This document shows positions 8,866 through 16,706 of a DNA stretch of 64,000 nucleotides, piece by piece. A program made the translations under genes and the position numbers. The notes beneath the pieces are model-generated. The model was not told where the DNA came from. It did not search any database and saw only the letters and a list, made by a program, of their open reading frames with translations. Every line of letters begins with the position of its first letter. The first letter of the stretch is position 1. This DNA is from Nocardioides sp. HDW12B (lineage in GTDB: Bacteria > Actinomycetota > Actinomycetes > Propionibacteriales > Nocardioidaceae): positions 62,001 to 126,000 of the forward strand of contig NZ_CP049867.1 in the NCBI RefSeq assembly GCF_011299595.1. The letters are read 5' to 3'.

Positions 8866-9049
8866 GGTCTCGACGACGCTCGCTGGCGCTCGCTGCTCGA
8901 CCACCGGGTCGGGTTGCGGGGTCTCGACGACGCTCGCTGGCGCTCGCTGCTCGACCACCGGATGGTGCTCGACCACCGGGATTTGCTCGACGACCCGGTC
9001 AGGTTGCGAGGTCTCGACGACGCTCGCTGGCGCTCGCTGCTCGACCACC
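8866..9049. repeat. Family A repeats, three copies between convergent cupin and cyclase genes
   Basis: Forty-bp copies of the GCTGGCGCTCGC subtype lie at 8866-8905, 8920-8959 and 9010-9049, all in one orientation, with an extra partial right end (GTGCTCGACCACC) near 8964. The third copy lies inside the annotated 3' end of the cyclase gene and encodes its last residues. Confidence 0.9.
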
Positions 9050-12000
9050 GAGACTTGCTGCTCGACCCTCAGCCGCGTCGACGTCTGCCAGCCAGGTGAC
9101 CGCGCCCAGCTCCTCGTACGTCGAGCGCGCGGCGGCCAGGTGCCCGGCGGCCTCGTCGTGGCGGCCCTGTGCCTCCAGCCACCGACCGAGGTGGAGCTCG
9201 GCGTGGGCGACTGACGGAGTCGAACCCCAGGCCCGGTAGTGCTCCAGCGCGCGCGTGAAGGCTGACTCGGCCTCCTCGACGTGACCGTCCCGAGCGGCGA
9301 GCCGGGCTCGCAGCAGCTCGCGGTGCCCCTCGAGACCGCGGGGAAGGCGGGGCCGCCCGTCGTCGGTCAGCTCGACGAGTCGCGTGACGGCGGCGTCGTC
9401 GCCGAGACGAACCGCCAGGTCCGCCGCCGGCCCCCAGAGGTGGGTCAGGTCGTCCCACACCCCGGTGACGGCGAACGACAGCTCGACCCCGGCCATTCCC
9501 GAGGCCAACGCCGCGCGGAGGTCGCCGTGGGACACGTGGATCGCGGCCTCGTGGAACCGCACCCACGCGAGGCTGGCCTCGTCGTCGCCAGCGCGCTCCA
9601 CCGCGGTCTGGGCGGGAGGGGTCGGGGTCTCGCCGCGGACCACGGCCAGCATCGCGGTGAGCGCCAGCGTCGTCTCGTCGTCGGCGGAGTCCTCGACGAC
9701 GGCCGAGCACCGGGCCCGTGCGGGCTCGAAGCGGTCCCACTCGCCGGCCGACCAGAGCGCGATGCAGTAGTTGGCCAGCCCGAAGCGGATCTGGAAGGCG
9801 TGGCCCATGCGCAGCGCGACGTCGACCGCCGCGAGTCCGGAGGTCAGCGCCTCGGGGACGTCGCGCGGGTTCTCCTGGGCGGCGATGTTGTTGAGCGCCA
9901 TCGCTTCGGCGCGCGGGTCGTGGTGGCGTCGCGCCAGCTCGACCGAGGCACGCAGCAGCACGTCGCTCAGGGAGACCAGGCCACGGTTGGCGTAGTAGAC
10001 GCCGAGGCCGTTGTAGCCGTCGGAGATGACGCCGAAGTCCTTCTCGACCTCGCCCAGCGCCAGCCGGGCCTCGATGATGTCGTGGATGTCGCCGTCGGTC
10101 CACAGCCGGGCGCGCGTGATGACGTAGGTGAGGGTCATCTTCGCCTCCAGCGCGTCGTCGCGCTCGCGCAGCTCCTCCCACCACGGCTCGCACAGCGCCA
10201 GGGCCGCCTCGCTGTCGCGGGCGCCGTTGAGGACCGACTCACCCCAGGTGGCCACGGCCAGCCCGGCCGAGGGGCGGTCGTCGAGGGTGACGAAGAGGTC
10301 GTGGGCCTCACGGGCGTGCGCGACGGCCTGGTCGAAGTCGCCCGCGTCGGCCTCGGCCCGGCCCAGCAGGAGCAGGACCTGCGCCCGGTCGGCCGGGTCG
10401 TTGGCCAGGGGCAGCGCCGTGCGCAGGTGGCGCACCGCCTCCGTCGGCGAGCCCAGCCCCCGGGCGCGGGTCGAGGCGCGGGTCAGCTCGTCGAGCGCCC
10501 GGGCCCGCAGGTCGGCGTCGTCGGGACCACTGCCGGCCTCCAGCGCGTCGAGCAGGTGCTGGGCGCGGATCGCGGCGGTGTCCTCCCCGGTCTCGCCCCG
10601 CGTCACCATCTGGGCCAGCACGGCCAGGTGGATGGCGCGCCGGTCGCGACGTGACAGCACGCCGTAGGCGACCTGGCGCACGGCCGACTGCACGAAGCGG
10701 AAGTTGCCGTAGCCGGCGCTCATGCGGCTGGCGTCCTGGCTCAGGATCTGCAGCCGGACCAGGCTGCCCAGCACCGTGGCGGTGTCGGCCACCTCCGGGC
10801 ACAGGTCGGCCAGGGCGTCGGGTGCGAAGGTGGTGCCGAGCACGCTGCCGCGGTCGACGACGAGCCGCTGCTCGGTCGACAGGGCGTCGAGGCGGGCGGC
10901 GATCAGCGCCTGCAACGAGGCCGGGGCGGCGAGCGAGTCGAGGTCGAGCCGGGCGCCGTCGGCGAGGACGTACTGCCCGCCCCGCGGCACGACGAGGTCG
11001 CGGTCGATCAGCGAGCGCACCGTCTCGACGGCGAAGACGGGGATGCCGTCGGAGCGGGCGACCAGCTGGTCACGGACCTCGTCGGGCAGCCCGGCGACCA
11101 GCCCGTCGAGCAGCGCCGCGACGTCGCGGTCGCTCAACGTGGGCAGGTGGATGACGGTGGCGCGTCGGTGCGTGGCCAACGACGTACGCCGCTCCAGGAG
11201 CCCGGGGCGGGTGAGCACCATGACGAAGCACGGGAACGAGGCGACTGTGATGAGGTGCTCGAGGAAGCCGAGCAGACCGTCGTCGGCGTGCTGGGCGTCG
11301 TCGATGACCAGGGTGAGGACCTCGTCGTCGGCGACCCGCTCGAGGAAGACCGTCCAGGCCGAGAAGAGGTCCTCGCGGGGGAAGCCGCTGATCGCGCCGA
11401 TGCCGAGCAGCGCCGCCATCCGGTCGCGCAGCCAGTCGCGCTCGGAGGTGTCCGGCACGTGACGCTCCAGCGCCCAGGCGAGCAGCTGCTCGGTCGGGGC
11501 GTCCTGCTCGGCGTCGTCCAGCCCGGCCAGCAGTCGCCCCCGGACGGCCTCGGCCAGCGCGAAGTAGGCGACGCCCTCGCCGTAGGCCACGCACCGGCCG
11601 GAGTGCCAGCGCACCAGGTCGTTGAGGCCGTCGACGTACTTCTCGAACTCCCACGCCAGCCGGCTCTTGCCGACGCCGGGCTCGCCGTCGATGACCAGCA
11701 GGGCAGGTCGTCCGGACTCCTCGGCGTGGTGGAACAGCTCCTTGACCAGCCGCAGCTCGCGGTCGCGCCCGACTAGGGGCGCCTCGAGGCCGTCAGCACG
11801 CTGGGCCCCGCCGGTGGCCGCGACGACGGCGCGCACCGACCACAACGGGACCGGGTCGGCCTTGCCCTTGAGGGCGTGGGAGCCGGCGTCGGCGTACGTG
11901 ATGGCGGCGGTGGTGAGCAGGCGGGTGGTCTCGTCGACGAAGACGCTGCCGGGCTGGGCGGCCGACTGCACGCGCGCCGCGGTGTTGACGGCGTCGCCGG

Positions 12001-12592
12001 CGACCATGCCCTGCTGGGTCGCGCCGGTGGTGACGGCGACCTCGCCGGTCACCACGCCCACGCGCAGCGCGAGCGAGGGGGCGCCGACGTCCTCGCCGAA
12101 CTCACGCACCGCCGCGACCAGCTCGAGCCCGGCGCGCACGGCCCGCTCGGCGTCGTCCTCGTGGGCGGTCGGGACGCCCCAGACCGCCATCACGGCGTCG
12201 CCGATGAACTTCTCGACCGTGCCGCCGTAGCGGGCCACGATCTGCCGGCACTCGTCGAAGTAGCGGCTCAGCAGCTCCCGGACGTCCTCGGAGTCGCGCG
12301 TCTCCGACAGCGTGGTGAAGCCGACGAGGTCGCCGAAGAGGATCGACGTCGTACGGCGGCTGGACGCGCCGGTCTGCTCCGAGGGAGTCGTGCGGGGCGC
12401 GCCCGGGCCGGCCCCGGTCGGCGTACCGCACTCCATGCAGAACTTGGCGGACGGCGGGAGGGGAGCGGCGCACCCGGCGCAGGAGACGGACTGGGGTGTG
12501 CCGCACTCGAGGCAGAAACGGGCGCCGTCGGGCAGCTGCGTCCCACACCCCGAGCAGCCCGCCACCGGGTACCCCCCTTCGTCGAGGGCCAC
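8999..12592 (-). CDS. Adenylate/guanylate cyclase with zinc ribbons, AAA ATPase and TPR-like region
   Basis: A 1197-residue multidomain regulator. Residues about 10-60 hold two zinc ribbons (CSGCGTQLP...FCLEC and CAGCAAPLP...FCMEC). About 80-250 is a class III cyclase domain with both metal aspartates (ILFGDLVGF, FIGDAVMAVWG) and the catalytic Asn/Arg (GDAVNTAARV). From about 275 there is an AAA/NB-ARC-like ATPase with Walker A GEPGVGKS, and the remainder is a long helical TPR-like region. This is the common actinobacterial AAA-cyclase architecture, which probably makes cAMP in response to an unknown signal. Start GTG 12592 is chosen because upstream codons come from a repeat. The last ~16 residues (GGRAASASERRRDLAT) are encoded by a family A repeat, so the original C-terminus has been replaced or extended. 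Confidence 0.9.
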   Translation of the reverse strand: MALDEGGYPVAGCSGCGTQLPDGARFCLECGTPQSVSCAGCAAPLPPSAKFCMECGTPTGAGPGAPRTTPSEQTGASSRRTTSILFGDLVGFTTLSETRDSEDVRELLSRYFDECRQIVARYGGTVEKFIGDAVMAVWGVPTAHEDDAERAVRAGLELVAAVREFGEDVGAPSLALRVGVVTGEVAVTTGATQQGMVAGDAVNTAARVQSAAQPGSVFVDETTRLLTTAAITYADAGSHALKGKADPVPLWSVRAVVAATGGAQRADGLEAPLVGRDRELRLVKELFHHAEESGRPALLVIDGEPGVGKSRLAWEFEKYVDGLNDLVRWHSGRCVAYGEGVAYFALAEAVRGRLLAGLDDAEQDAPTEQLLAWALERHVPDTSERDWLRDRMAALLGIGAISGFPREDLFSAWTVFLERVADDEVLTLVIDDAQHADDGLLGFLEHLITVASFPCFVMVLTRPGLLERRTSLATHRRATVIHLPTLSDRDVAALLDGLVAGLPDEVRDQLVARSDGIPVFAVETVRSLIDRDLVVPRGGQYVLADGARLDLDSLAAPASLQALIAARLDALSTEQRLVVDRGSVLGTTFAPDALADLCPEVADTATVLGSLVRLQILSQDASRMSAGYGNFRFVQSAVRQVAYGVLSRRDRRAIHLAVLAQMVTRGETGEDTAAIRAQHLLDALEAGSGPDDADLRARALDELTRASTRARGLGSPTEAVRHLRTALPLANDPADRAQVLLLLGRAEADAGDFDQAVAHAREAHDLFVTLDDRPSAGLAVATWGESVLNGARDSEAALALCEPWWEELRERDDALEAKMTLTYVITRARLWTDGDIHDIIEARLALGEVEKDFGVISDGYNGLGVYYANRGLVSLSDVLLRASVELARRHHDPRAEAMALNNIAAQENPRDVPEALTSGLAAVDVALRMGHAFQIRFGLANYCIALWSAGEWDRFEPARARCSAVVEDSADDETTLALTAMLAVVRGETPTPPAQTAVERAGDDEASLAWVRFHEAAIHVSHGDLRAALASGMAGVELSFAVTGVWDDLTHLWGPAADLAVRLGDDAAVTRLVELTDDGRPRLPRGLEGHRELLRARLAARDGHVEEAESAFTRALEHYRAWGSTPSVAHAELHLGRWLEAQGRHDEAAGHLAAARSTYEELGAVTWLADVDAAEGRAASLGGRAASASERRRDLAT

Positions 12593-12606
12593 GCTAATCG
12601 AAACAT

Positions 12607-12773
12607 GGTCTCGACGACGGTTGCTGCGCAACCTGCTCGACCACCGGGGGTGGTGAGTGGGGCACCGGGGTCTCGACGACGGTTGCTGCGCAACCTGCTC
12701 GACCACCGGGGGTGGTGAGTGAGGGTGGCACCGGGGTCTCGACGACGGTTGCTGCGCAACCTGCTCGACCACC
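12607..12773. repeat. Family A repeats (GGTTGC-hairpin subtype), three tandem copies
   Basis: Copies start at 12607, 12669 and 12735 (periods 62 and 66 bp), each with core GGTTGCTGCGCAACC and spacers of GGGGGTGGTGAGTG type. They occupy the upstream side of the cyclase gene in the 429 bp divergent gap to the MarR gene. The remaining 12774-13009 stretch has no gene I can support. Confidence 0.9.
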
Positions 12774-13009
12774 GGTGGGGTCGGCCTGCTCGACCACCGT
12801 GCGGGAGTGAAGCCCTCGGCCGCCGCGGGCGGGCGGCGCGTGCGGCGGCCGAGGGGGACTGGAGGAGGGCTGTCGAGGTCCGACCGAGGGTGGAAGACCC
12901 TTCGCGCGCGGACCGGTCGTGCTCGCCCTCGTGGTCATATTCTGCCCATATCGGTGACGCACAATCAAGTTGCCCGCGAGTAAATGTCTCGCGCTCGCGT
13001 GGAGGTGGC

Positions 13010-13015
13010 TACTCT
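13010..13015 (+). promoter_or_regulatory. -10 box of a leaderless MarR-type gene
   Basis: TACTCT ends 6 bases before the GTG at 13022. The identical hexamer and spacing occur at the iron-regulated gene at 36853. Confidence 0.6.
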
Positions 13016-13021
13016 GATTTG

Positions 13022-13468
13022 GTGACCCGCTTCCGTGTCGACGACCAGCTGTGCTTCGCGTTGTACGACGCGTCGCGCGCCATCGTCGGCCGCTACCGGG
13101 AGGGTCTGGCCCAGCTCGGGCTGACCTACACGCAGTACCTCGTTCTCCTGCGGCTCTGGGAGACCTCGCCGCTCACCGTGGCCGACCTCGGCGACGCCCT
13201 GAACCTCGACAGCGGGACCCTGTCCCCGCTGCTGAAGCGGCTCGAGACCCAGGGGCTCGTGACGCGACGCCGGCTGCCGACCGACGAGCGGTCCGTCGAG
13301 GTCGCCGTGACCTCGGCCGGGCGCGACCTCAAGCCGCTGGCACGACGCGTCCAGGTCGACGTCGAGAACGCCACCGGACTGGACGGCGAGAGCATCACCG
13401 CGCTCCGCGACGACCTGCACGAGCTGGCAGCCGAGCTGCGCGGCGAGAACGACGAGCTCAGCGCCTGA
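13022..13468 (+). CDS. MarR-family regulator, OhrR-like (peroxide-sensing type)
   Basis: A 148-residue winged-helix regulator. Near the N-terminus it carries DDQLCFALYDASR, matching the OhrR motif in which the Cys (residue 9 here) is the organic-peroxide sensor. The winged helix spans about 45-95 (LTVADLGDALNLDSGTLSPL, then RRLPTDERSVEV with the wing DER). OhrR proteins normally repress ohr, but no ohr gene is adjacent. The next gene is a formaldehyde dehydrogenase 118 bp downstream. The GTG start is set by the TACTCT box 6 bases upstream, and the only Shine-Dalgarno-like GGAGG is 16 bases away. Confidence in MarR is high, in the OhrR class moderate. Confidence 0.88.
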   Translation: MTRFRVDDQLCFALYDASRAIVGRYREGLAQLGLTYTQYLVLLRLWETSPLTVADLGDALNLDSGTLSPLLKRLETQGLVTRRRLPTDERSVEVAVTSAGRDLKPLARRVQVDVENATGLDGESITALRDDLHELAAELRGENDELSA

Positions 13469-13586
13469 CGGGTTTGAGACCCGCGGTGGTGTGGCAAGTA
13501 AAGGACGTGGCGCGCGTCACACCTCGAGCACCGCGCCGCTCCTACTGAACGCCGCTCCACGCTCGGGAGCAGGACGGAGACAGCAC

Positions 13587-14798
13587 ATGTCAGGCAACCG
13601 GATCGTCGTCTACAAGGGCCCGGGTGAAGTCGCCGTCGAGAGCGTCGACTACCCCAAGCTGGAGATCCCCGCCGAGGTCGCGCAGGGGATGGGCATCAAG
13701 CAGGCCGCCCCGCACGCGGTCATCCTCAAGCTCGTCACCACCAACATCTGCGGCTCCGACCAGCACATGGTGCGCGGCCGCACCACCGCCCCCGAGGGCC
13801 AGACGCTGGGCCACGAGATCACCGGCGAGGTGGTCGAGGTCGGCGACGACGTGCTCTTCGTCAAGGAGGGCGACATCTGCTCGGTGCCGTTCAACATCGC
13901 CTGCGGCCGCTGCCGCATGTGCAACGAGGGCAAGACCGGCATCTGCCTCAACGTGAACCCGGCGCGCGCCGGAGCGGCGTACGGCTACGTCGACATGGGC
14001 GGCTGGCTCGGCGGTCAGGCGGAGTACGTCATGATCCCGTTCGCCGACTTCAACCTGCTGCCGTTCCCGGACCGCGACGCGGCGCTGGAGAAGATCCTCG
14101 ACCTGACGATGCTGTCGGACATCTTCCCGACCGGCTACCACGGCGCCTACACCGCCGGGGTCACCACCGGGTCGACGGTCTACGTCGCCGGAGCGGGCCC
14201 GGTCGGGCTGGCAGCGGCGTACTCCGCGCAGCTGCTCGGCGCCGCCCACGTCATCGTCGGCGACATGCAGGCCGACCGGTTGAAGCAGGCGGAGAGCTTC
14301 GGCTGCTCCACCGTGGACCTGTCGTCGGGCAACTCGCTGGTCGACATGATCGAGCAGATCGTCGGCGAGCCCGAGGTCGACGCCGCCGTCGACGCCGTGG
14401 GCTTCGAGGCGCGCGGTCACGGGGAGGGCGCCTCCGAGGCGCCGGCGACCGTGCTCAACGACATGATGACGGTGGCGCGGGCCGGTGCCTCGCTCGGCAT
14501 CCCGGGGCTCTACGTCACCGGCGACCCGGGCGCCGTCGACGATGCCGCCAAGGAGGGTCAGATCGGCGTGAAGCTCGGCCTCGGCTGGGCCAAGTCGCAC
14601 GCCTTCGTGACCGGTCAGTGCCCGGTGAAGCAGTACAACCGCAAGCTGATGAACATGATCCTGGCCGACAAGGCGCACATCGCGAAGGCGGTCAACGCCA
14701 AGACGATCTCGCTGGACGACGCCCCCCGCGGCTACCAGGAGTTCGACGCCGGCGCTGCCACGAAGTACGTCATCGACCCGCACGGCATGGTCGCCTGA
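13587..14798 (+). CDS. fdhA: Glutathione-independent formaldehyde dehydrogenase
   Basis: A 403-residue zinc alcohol dehydrogenase-superfamily enzyme of the Pseudomonas FdhA type (about 398 aa), which oxidises formaldehyde with tightly bound NAD+. Visible features are the catalytic zinc ligands (ICGSDQH and GHEITGEVVE), the structural zinc four-cysteine lobe (CGRCRMCNEGKTGIC) and the Rossmann loop GAGPVGLAAA. The long insertions (LEKILDLTMLSDIFPTGYHG) are characteristic of this subfamily rather than of mycothiol-dependent MscR. Start ATG 13587 is preceded by GGAG. It lies downstream of the OhrR-like gene. Confidence 0.92.
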   Translation: MSGNRIVVYKGPGEVAVESVDYPKLEIPAEVAQGMGIKQAAPHAVILKLVTTNICGSDQHMVRGRTTAPEGQTLGHEITGEVVEVGDDVLFVKEGDICSVPFNIACGRCRMCNEGKTGICLNVNPARAGAAYGYVDMGGWLGGQAEYVMIPFADFNLLPFPDRDAALEKILDLTMLSDIFPTGYHGAYTAGVTTGSTVYVAGAGPVGLAAAYSAQLLGAAHVIVGDMQADRLKQAESFGCSTVDLSSGNSLVDMIEQIVGEPEVDAAVDAVGFEARGHGEGASEAPATVLNDMMTVARAGASLGIPGLYVTGDPGAVDDAAKEGQIGVKLGLGWAKSHAFVTGQCPVKQYNRKLMNMILADKAHIAKAVNAKTISLDDAPRGYQEFDAGAATKYVIDPHGMVA

Positions 14799-14820
14799 CG
14801 CCGCACGTTTCGTCCGAGAG

Positions 14821-14866
14821 AACGTTCAGCTCCCCCTACGGTCGCCGTACGGGGGAGCTGGACGTT
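14821..14866 (+). terminator. Strong hairpin after fdhA
   Basis: AACGTtCAGCTCCCCC, then the loop region TACGGTCGCCGTA and GGGGGAGCTGgACGTT form a near-perfect 46-nt stem-loop starting 22 bp after the fdhA stop. It has no U-run, as is usual for high-GC hairpin terminators. Confidence 0.65.
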
Positions 14867-14895
14867 CGTGTGCGTGACATCGGGAGGGGTGAGCG

Positions 14896-15474
14896 GTGGA
14901 GCCGCTGAGGCAGGGGGACCCGGACGTGGTCGGGCGGGCGACGGCCATGACGGCCGTCGGCACGGACGTCGCGATCGCAGTCACGCGCAGCGCGGCGCCA
15001 GGACCGGAGGAGCGGGAGTACGTCGTCCCGCTCGGGTCGCGCGCGCTGAAGGTCCGCTGGCGCGACGACGGACTCGACGCGACCGCGCCCACGCGCTCCA
15101 CCCTGCTGCCGACACGGTTGCGGCTGCAGCTCGGGACCGACCCTGGCGGACCCGTGCTGCGGGGCACGGCGACCAACCGCACGCCGTGGGTCTGGACCGT
15201 GCTGCTGGTGCCGCTCGCGGCGTGGTTCGTGGTGCAGCTCGTCGACGCCCTCGGTGACGGGTCGACGGCGCGCACCGTCACCTCCGGGCTCGTCCTGCTC
15301 GCGTGCCTCGTCGGGCTCGTCGTCGCCGGGACGCCCCGCTCCACCCGCCACGTCCGCACGCTCGACCTGGTCGACCTCGCGCAGGCCCTGTGGGAGCGCG
15401 ACCCCGCGGATCGCGGCAGGGCTCCCGTCCGGACCGCCCGGCCCCCGCGGCGATCGCGGACGCGGCGGCGGTGA
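14896..15474 (+). CDS. Membrane protein of unknown function (paralogue 1)
   Basis: A 192-residue protein. A soluble N-terminal half (beta-rich, EREYVVPLGSRALKVRWRDDG) is followed by two hydrophobic segments at about 98-118 and 126-147 and a basic C-terminus. It is clearly related to the next gene. Both share a Val-Leu-Arg-Gly-Thr ... Asn-Arg ... Trp stretch just before the first membrane segment (VLRGTATNRTPWVW here) and the pattern V-L-A-x-x-L-W-x-R-(D/E) afterwards. GTG 14896 has GGGAGGGG upstream. No function is recognised. Confidence 0.7.
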   Translation: MEPLRQGDPDVVGRATAMTAVGTDVAIAVTRSAAPGPEEREYVVPLGSRALKVRWRDDGLDATAPTRSTLLPTRLRLQLGTDPGGPVLRGTATNRTPWVWTVLLVPLAAWFVVQLVDALGDGSTARTVTSGLVLLACLVGLVVAGTPRSTRHVRTLDLVDLAQALWERDPADRGRAPVRTARPPRRSRTRRR

Positions 15475-15481
15475 GCTGACG

Positions 15482-16303
15482 GTGACGGCCCGGGAACCGC
15501 TCCACCCGCGGCAGCTCGCCGGAGGGCCCGGCCCGGACCTGCACGCCGCGGCCGAGGAGATGCTGCTCGAGGGCGACGCCTTCGCCGTCTCGCTCGCGCA
15601 CGCCACCCCACCGGCCGAGCGCGACTACACCGTCACCACCCTCATGGGGCGCATGCGCGTGCGCTGGGACGACTCCGGCGAGCTGCGCGCCGTGGCGTCG
15701 ACCCCGCGGGCCGGCATGGCCACCCGCTTCCGCGGCCGGCTGTCGACCGAGGCCTCCGGCCCGGTCCTGCGCGGGACCTCCCACAACCGGTCGCACTGGT
15801 TCTGGCGGGCCGTGATCGCGCCGATCGGGGTGGGCTTCACGCTCGTCGCCGCCACCTCCGCGGTCGACGGGGTGTGGGGCGTCCTCGCCCTCAGCCTGGT
15901 CGTGCTGGCCCTCTGCGTGCTCGGTCACCACCAGCTCGGTCGCCGCGCCAGCACGGTCGAGCTGCAGTCGGCCCACCTGGCCGACCTGGCCCGCACGCTG
16001 TGGGACCGCGAGGGCTTCTCGCCCTTCGGCCTGGACCTCGACCTCGACGCAGCCGTCCCGGGTCCGGACGGGGAGACCCCGCGCGTGCGGCCGGTGACCG
16101 CGGCCGAGCGTGAGCTGCTCGACGAGGTCGTCCTCGCGCTGCGCGAGGCGGACGCGGCGGCGTGCCGGCGGGTCGTCGAGGAGTACGACCCCATGACGCC
16201 CGACGAGCTCGCCGACCTCTTCGCGACGTTCATCACCGAGGAGCTGGTGCCCGACGAGATCGTCGAGGCTGCGCGCGACGTACGCCGCCGTCTGGGTGGG
16301 TAG
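15482..16303 (+). CDS. Membrane protein of unknown function (paralogue 2, with extra C-terminal domain)
   Basis: A 273-residue paralogue of the preceding gene, 7 bp downstream. It has the same layout: DYTVTTLMGRMRVRWDDSGE, then VLRGTSHNRSHWFW, two membrane segments at about 115-132 and 137-155, then LADLARTLWDREG. In addition it has a roughly 90-residue acidic helical C-terminal domain (AAERELLDEVVLALREADAA to the end). The pair looks like a local duplication followed by divergence and is probably one operon. Function is unknown. Confidence 0.72.
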   Translation: MTAREPLHPRQLAGGPGPDLHAAAEEMLLEGDAFAVSLAHATPPAERDYTVTTLMGRMRVRWDDSGELRAVASTPRAGMATRFRGRLSTEASGPVLRGTSHNRSHWFWRAVIAPIGVGFTLVAATSAVDGVWGVLALSLVVLALCVLGHHQLGRRASTVELQSAHLADLARTLWDREGFSPFGLDLDLDAAVPGPDGETPRVRPVTAAERELLDEVVLALREADAAACRRVVEEYDPMTPDELADLFATFITEELVPDEIVEAARDVRRRLGG

Positions 16304-16336
16304 GCGACCCCGGACGCCGTACGCCGTGCGCTCGCG

Positions 16337-16681
16337 TCAGGGGCGCTCGAAGTGGCTGGCGTACGACGTCGTCCCGACCGCGATGGAGTACGTCGCGTAG
16401 TAGTCGGCGATGCCGTGGCGCTGCGCCTCGCGGTGCCTCGGGTGGTCGCGCCAGCCGCGGTGCGACGACTCGTCGGCGAAGGTCACGATCGTGGCGCGCT
16501 CGCCGTCGTCGGCGACGAAGAGCTTCGTCTCGACGAACCCCGGCATCGACCGCGCCAGCTCCACGACGACCGCCAGCTCGTCGGCGTACGCCGCCTGCAT
16601 GGCCTCGTCGTCGCGCAACCGGTTGCGGAAGACGGTGACGACCTGGCCGACGGCGGGTGGGACGCGCTCCATGCCCACCAT
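16337..16681 (-). CDS. Antibiotic biosynthesis monooxygenase (ABM)-fold protein
   Basis: A 114-residue protein with the dimeric alpha-beta-barrel (ABM) pattern: a first strand VVTVFRNRL, a helix with ELARSMPGFVETKLFV, the strand ERATIVTFADESSHRGWRDH and a final Tyr-rich strand. MPGF followed by a hydrophobic strand and a W/H-rich turn is typical of the family. Members include heme-degrading IsdG-type enzymes and quinol monooxygenases, and key residues do not let me choose between them. It lies 25 bp downstream of bipA on the same strand. An alternative ATG is at 16672. Confidence 0.75.
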   Translation of the reverse strand: MVGMERVPPAVGQVVTVFRNRLRDDEAMQAAYADELAVVVELARSMPGFVETKLFVADDGERATIVTFADESSHRGWRDHPRHREAQRHGIADYYATYSIAVGTTSYASHFERP

Positions 16682-16706
16682 GGTGCCTCGTGGGTGAGGC
16701 CCGGCG

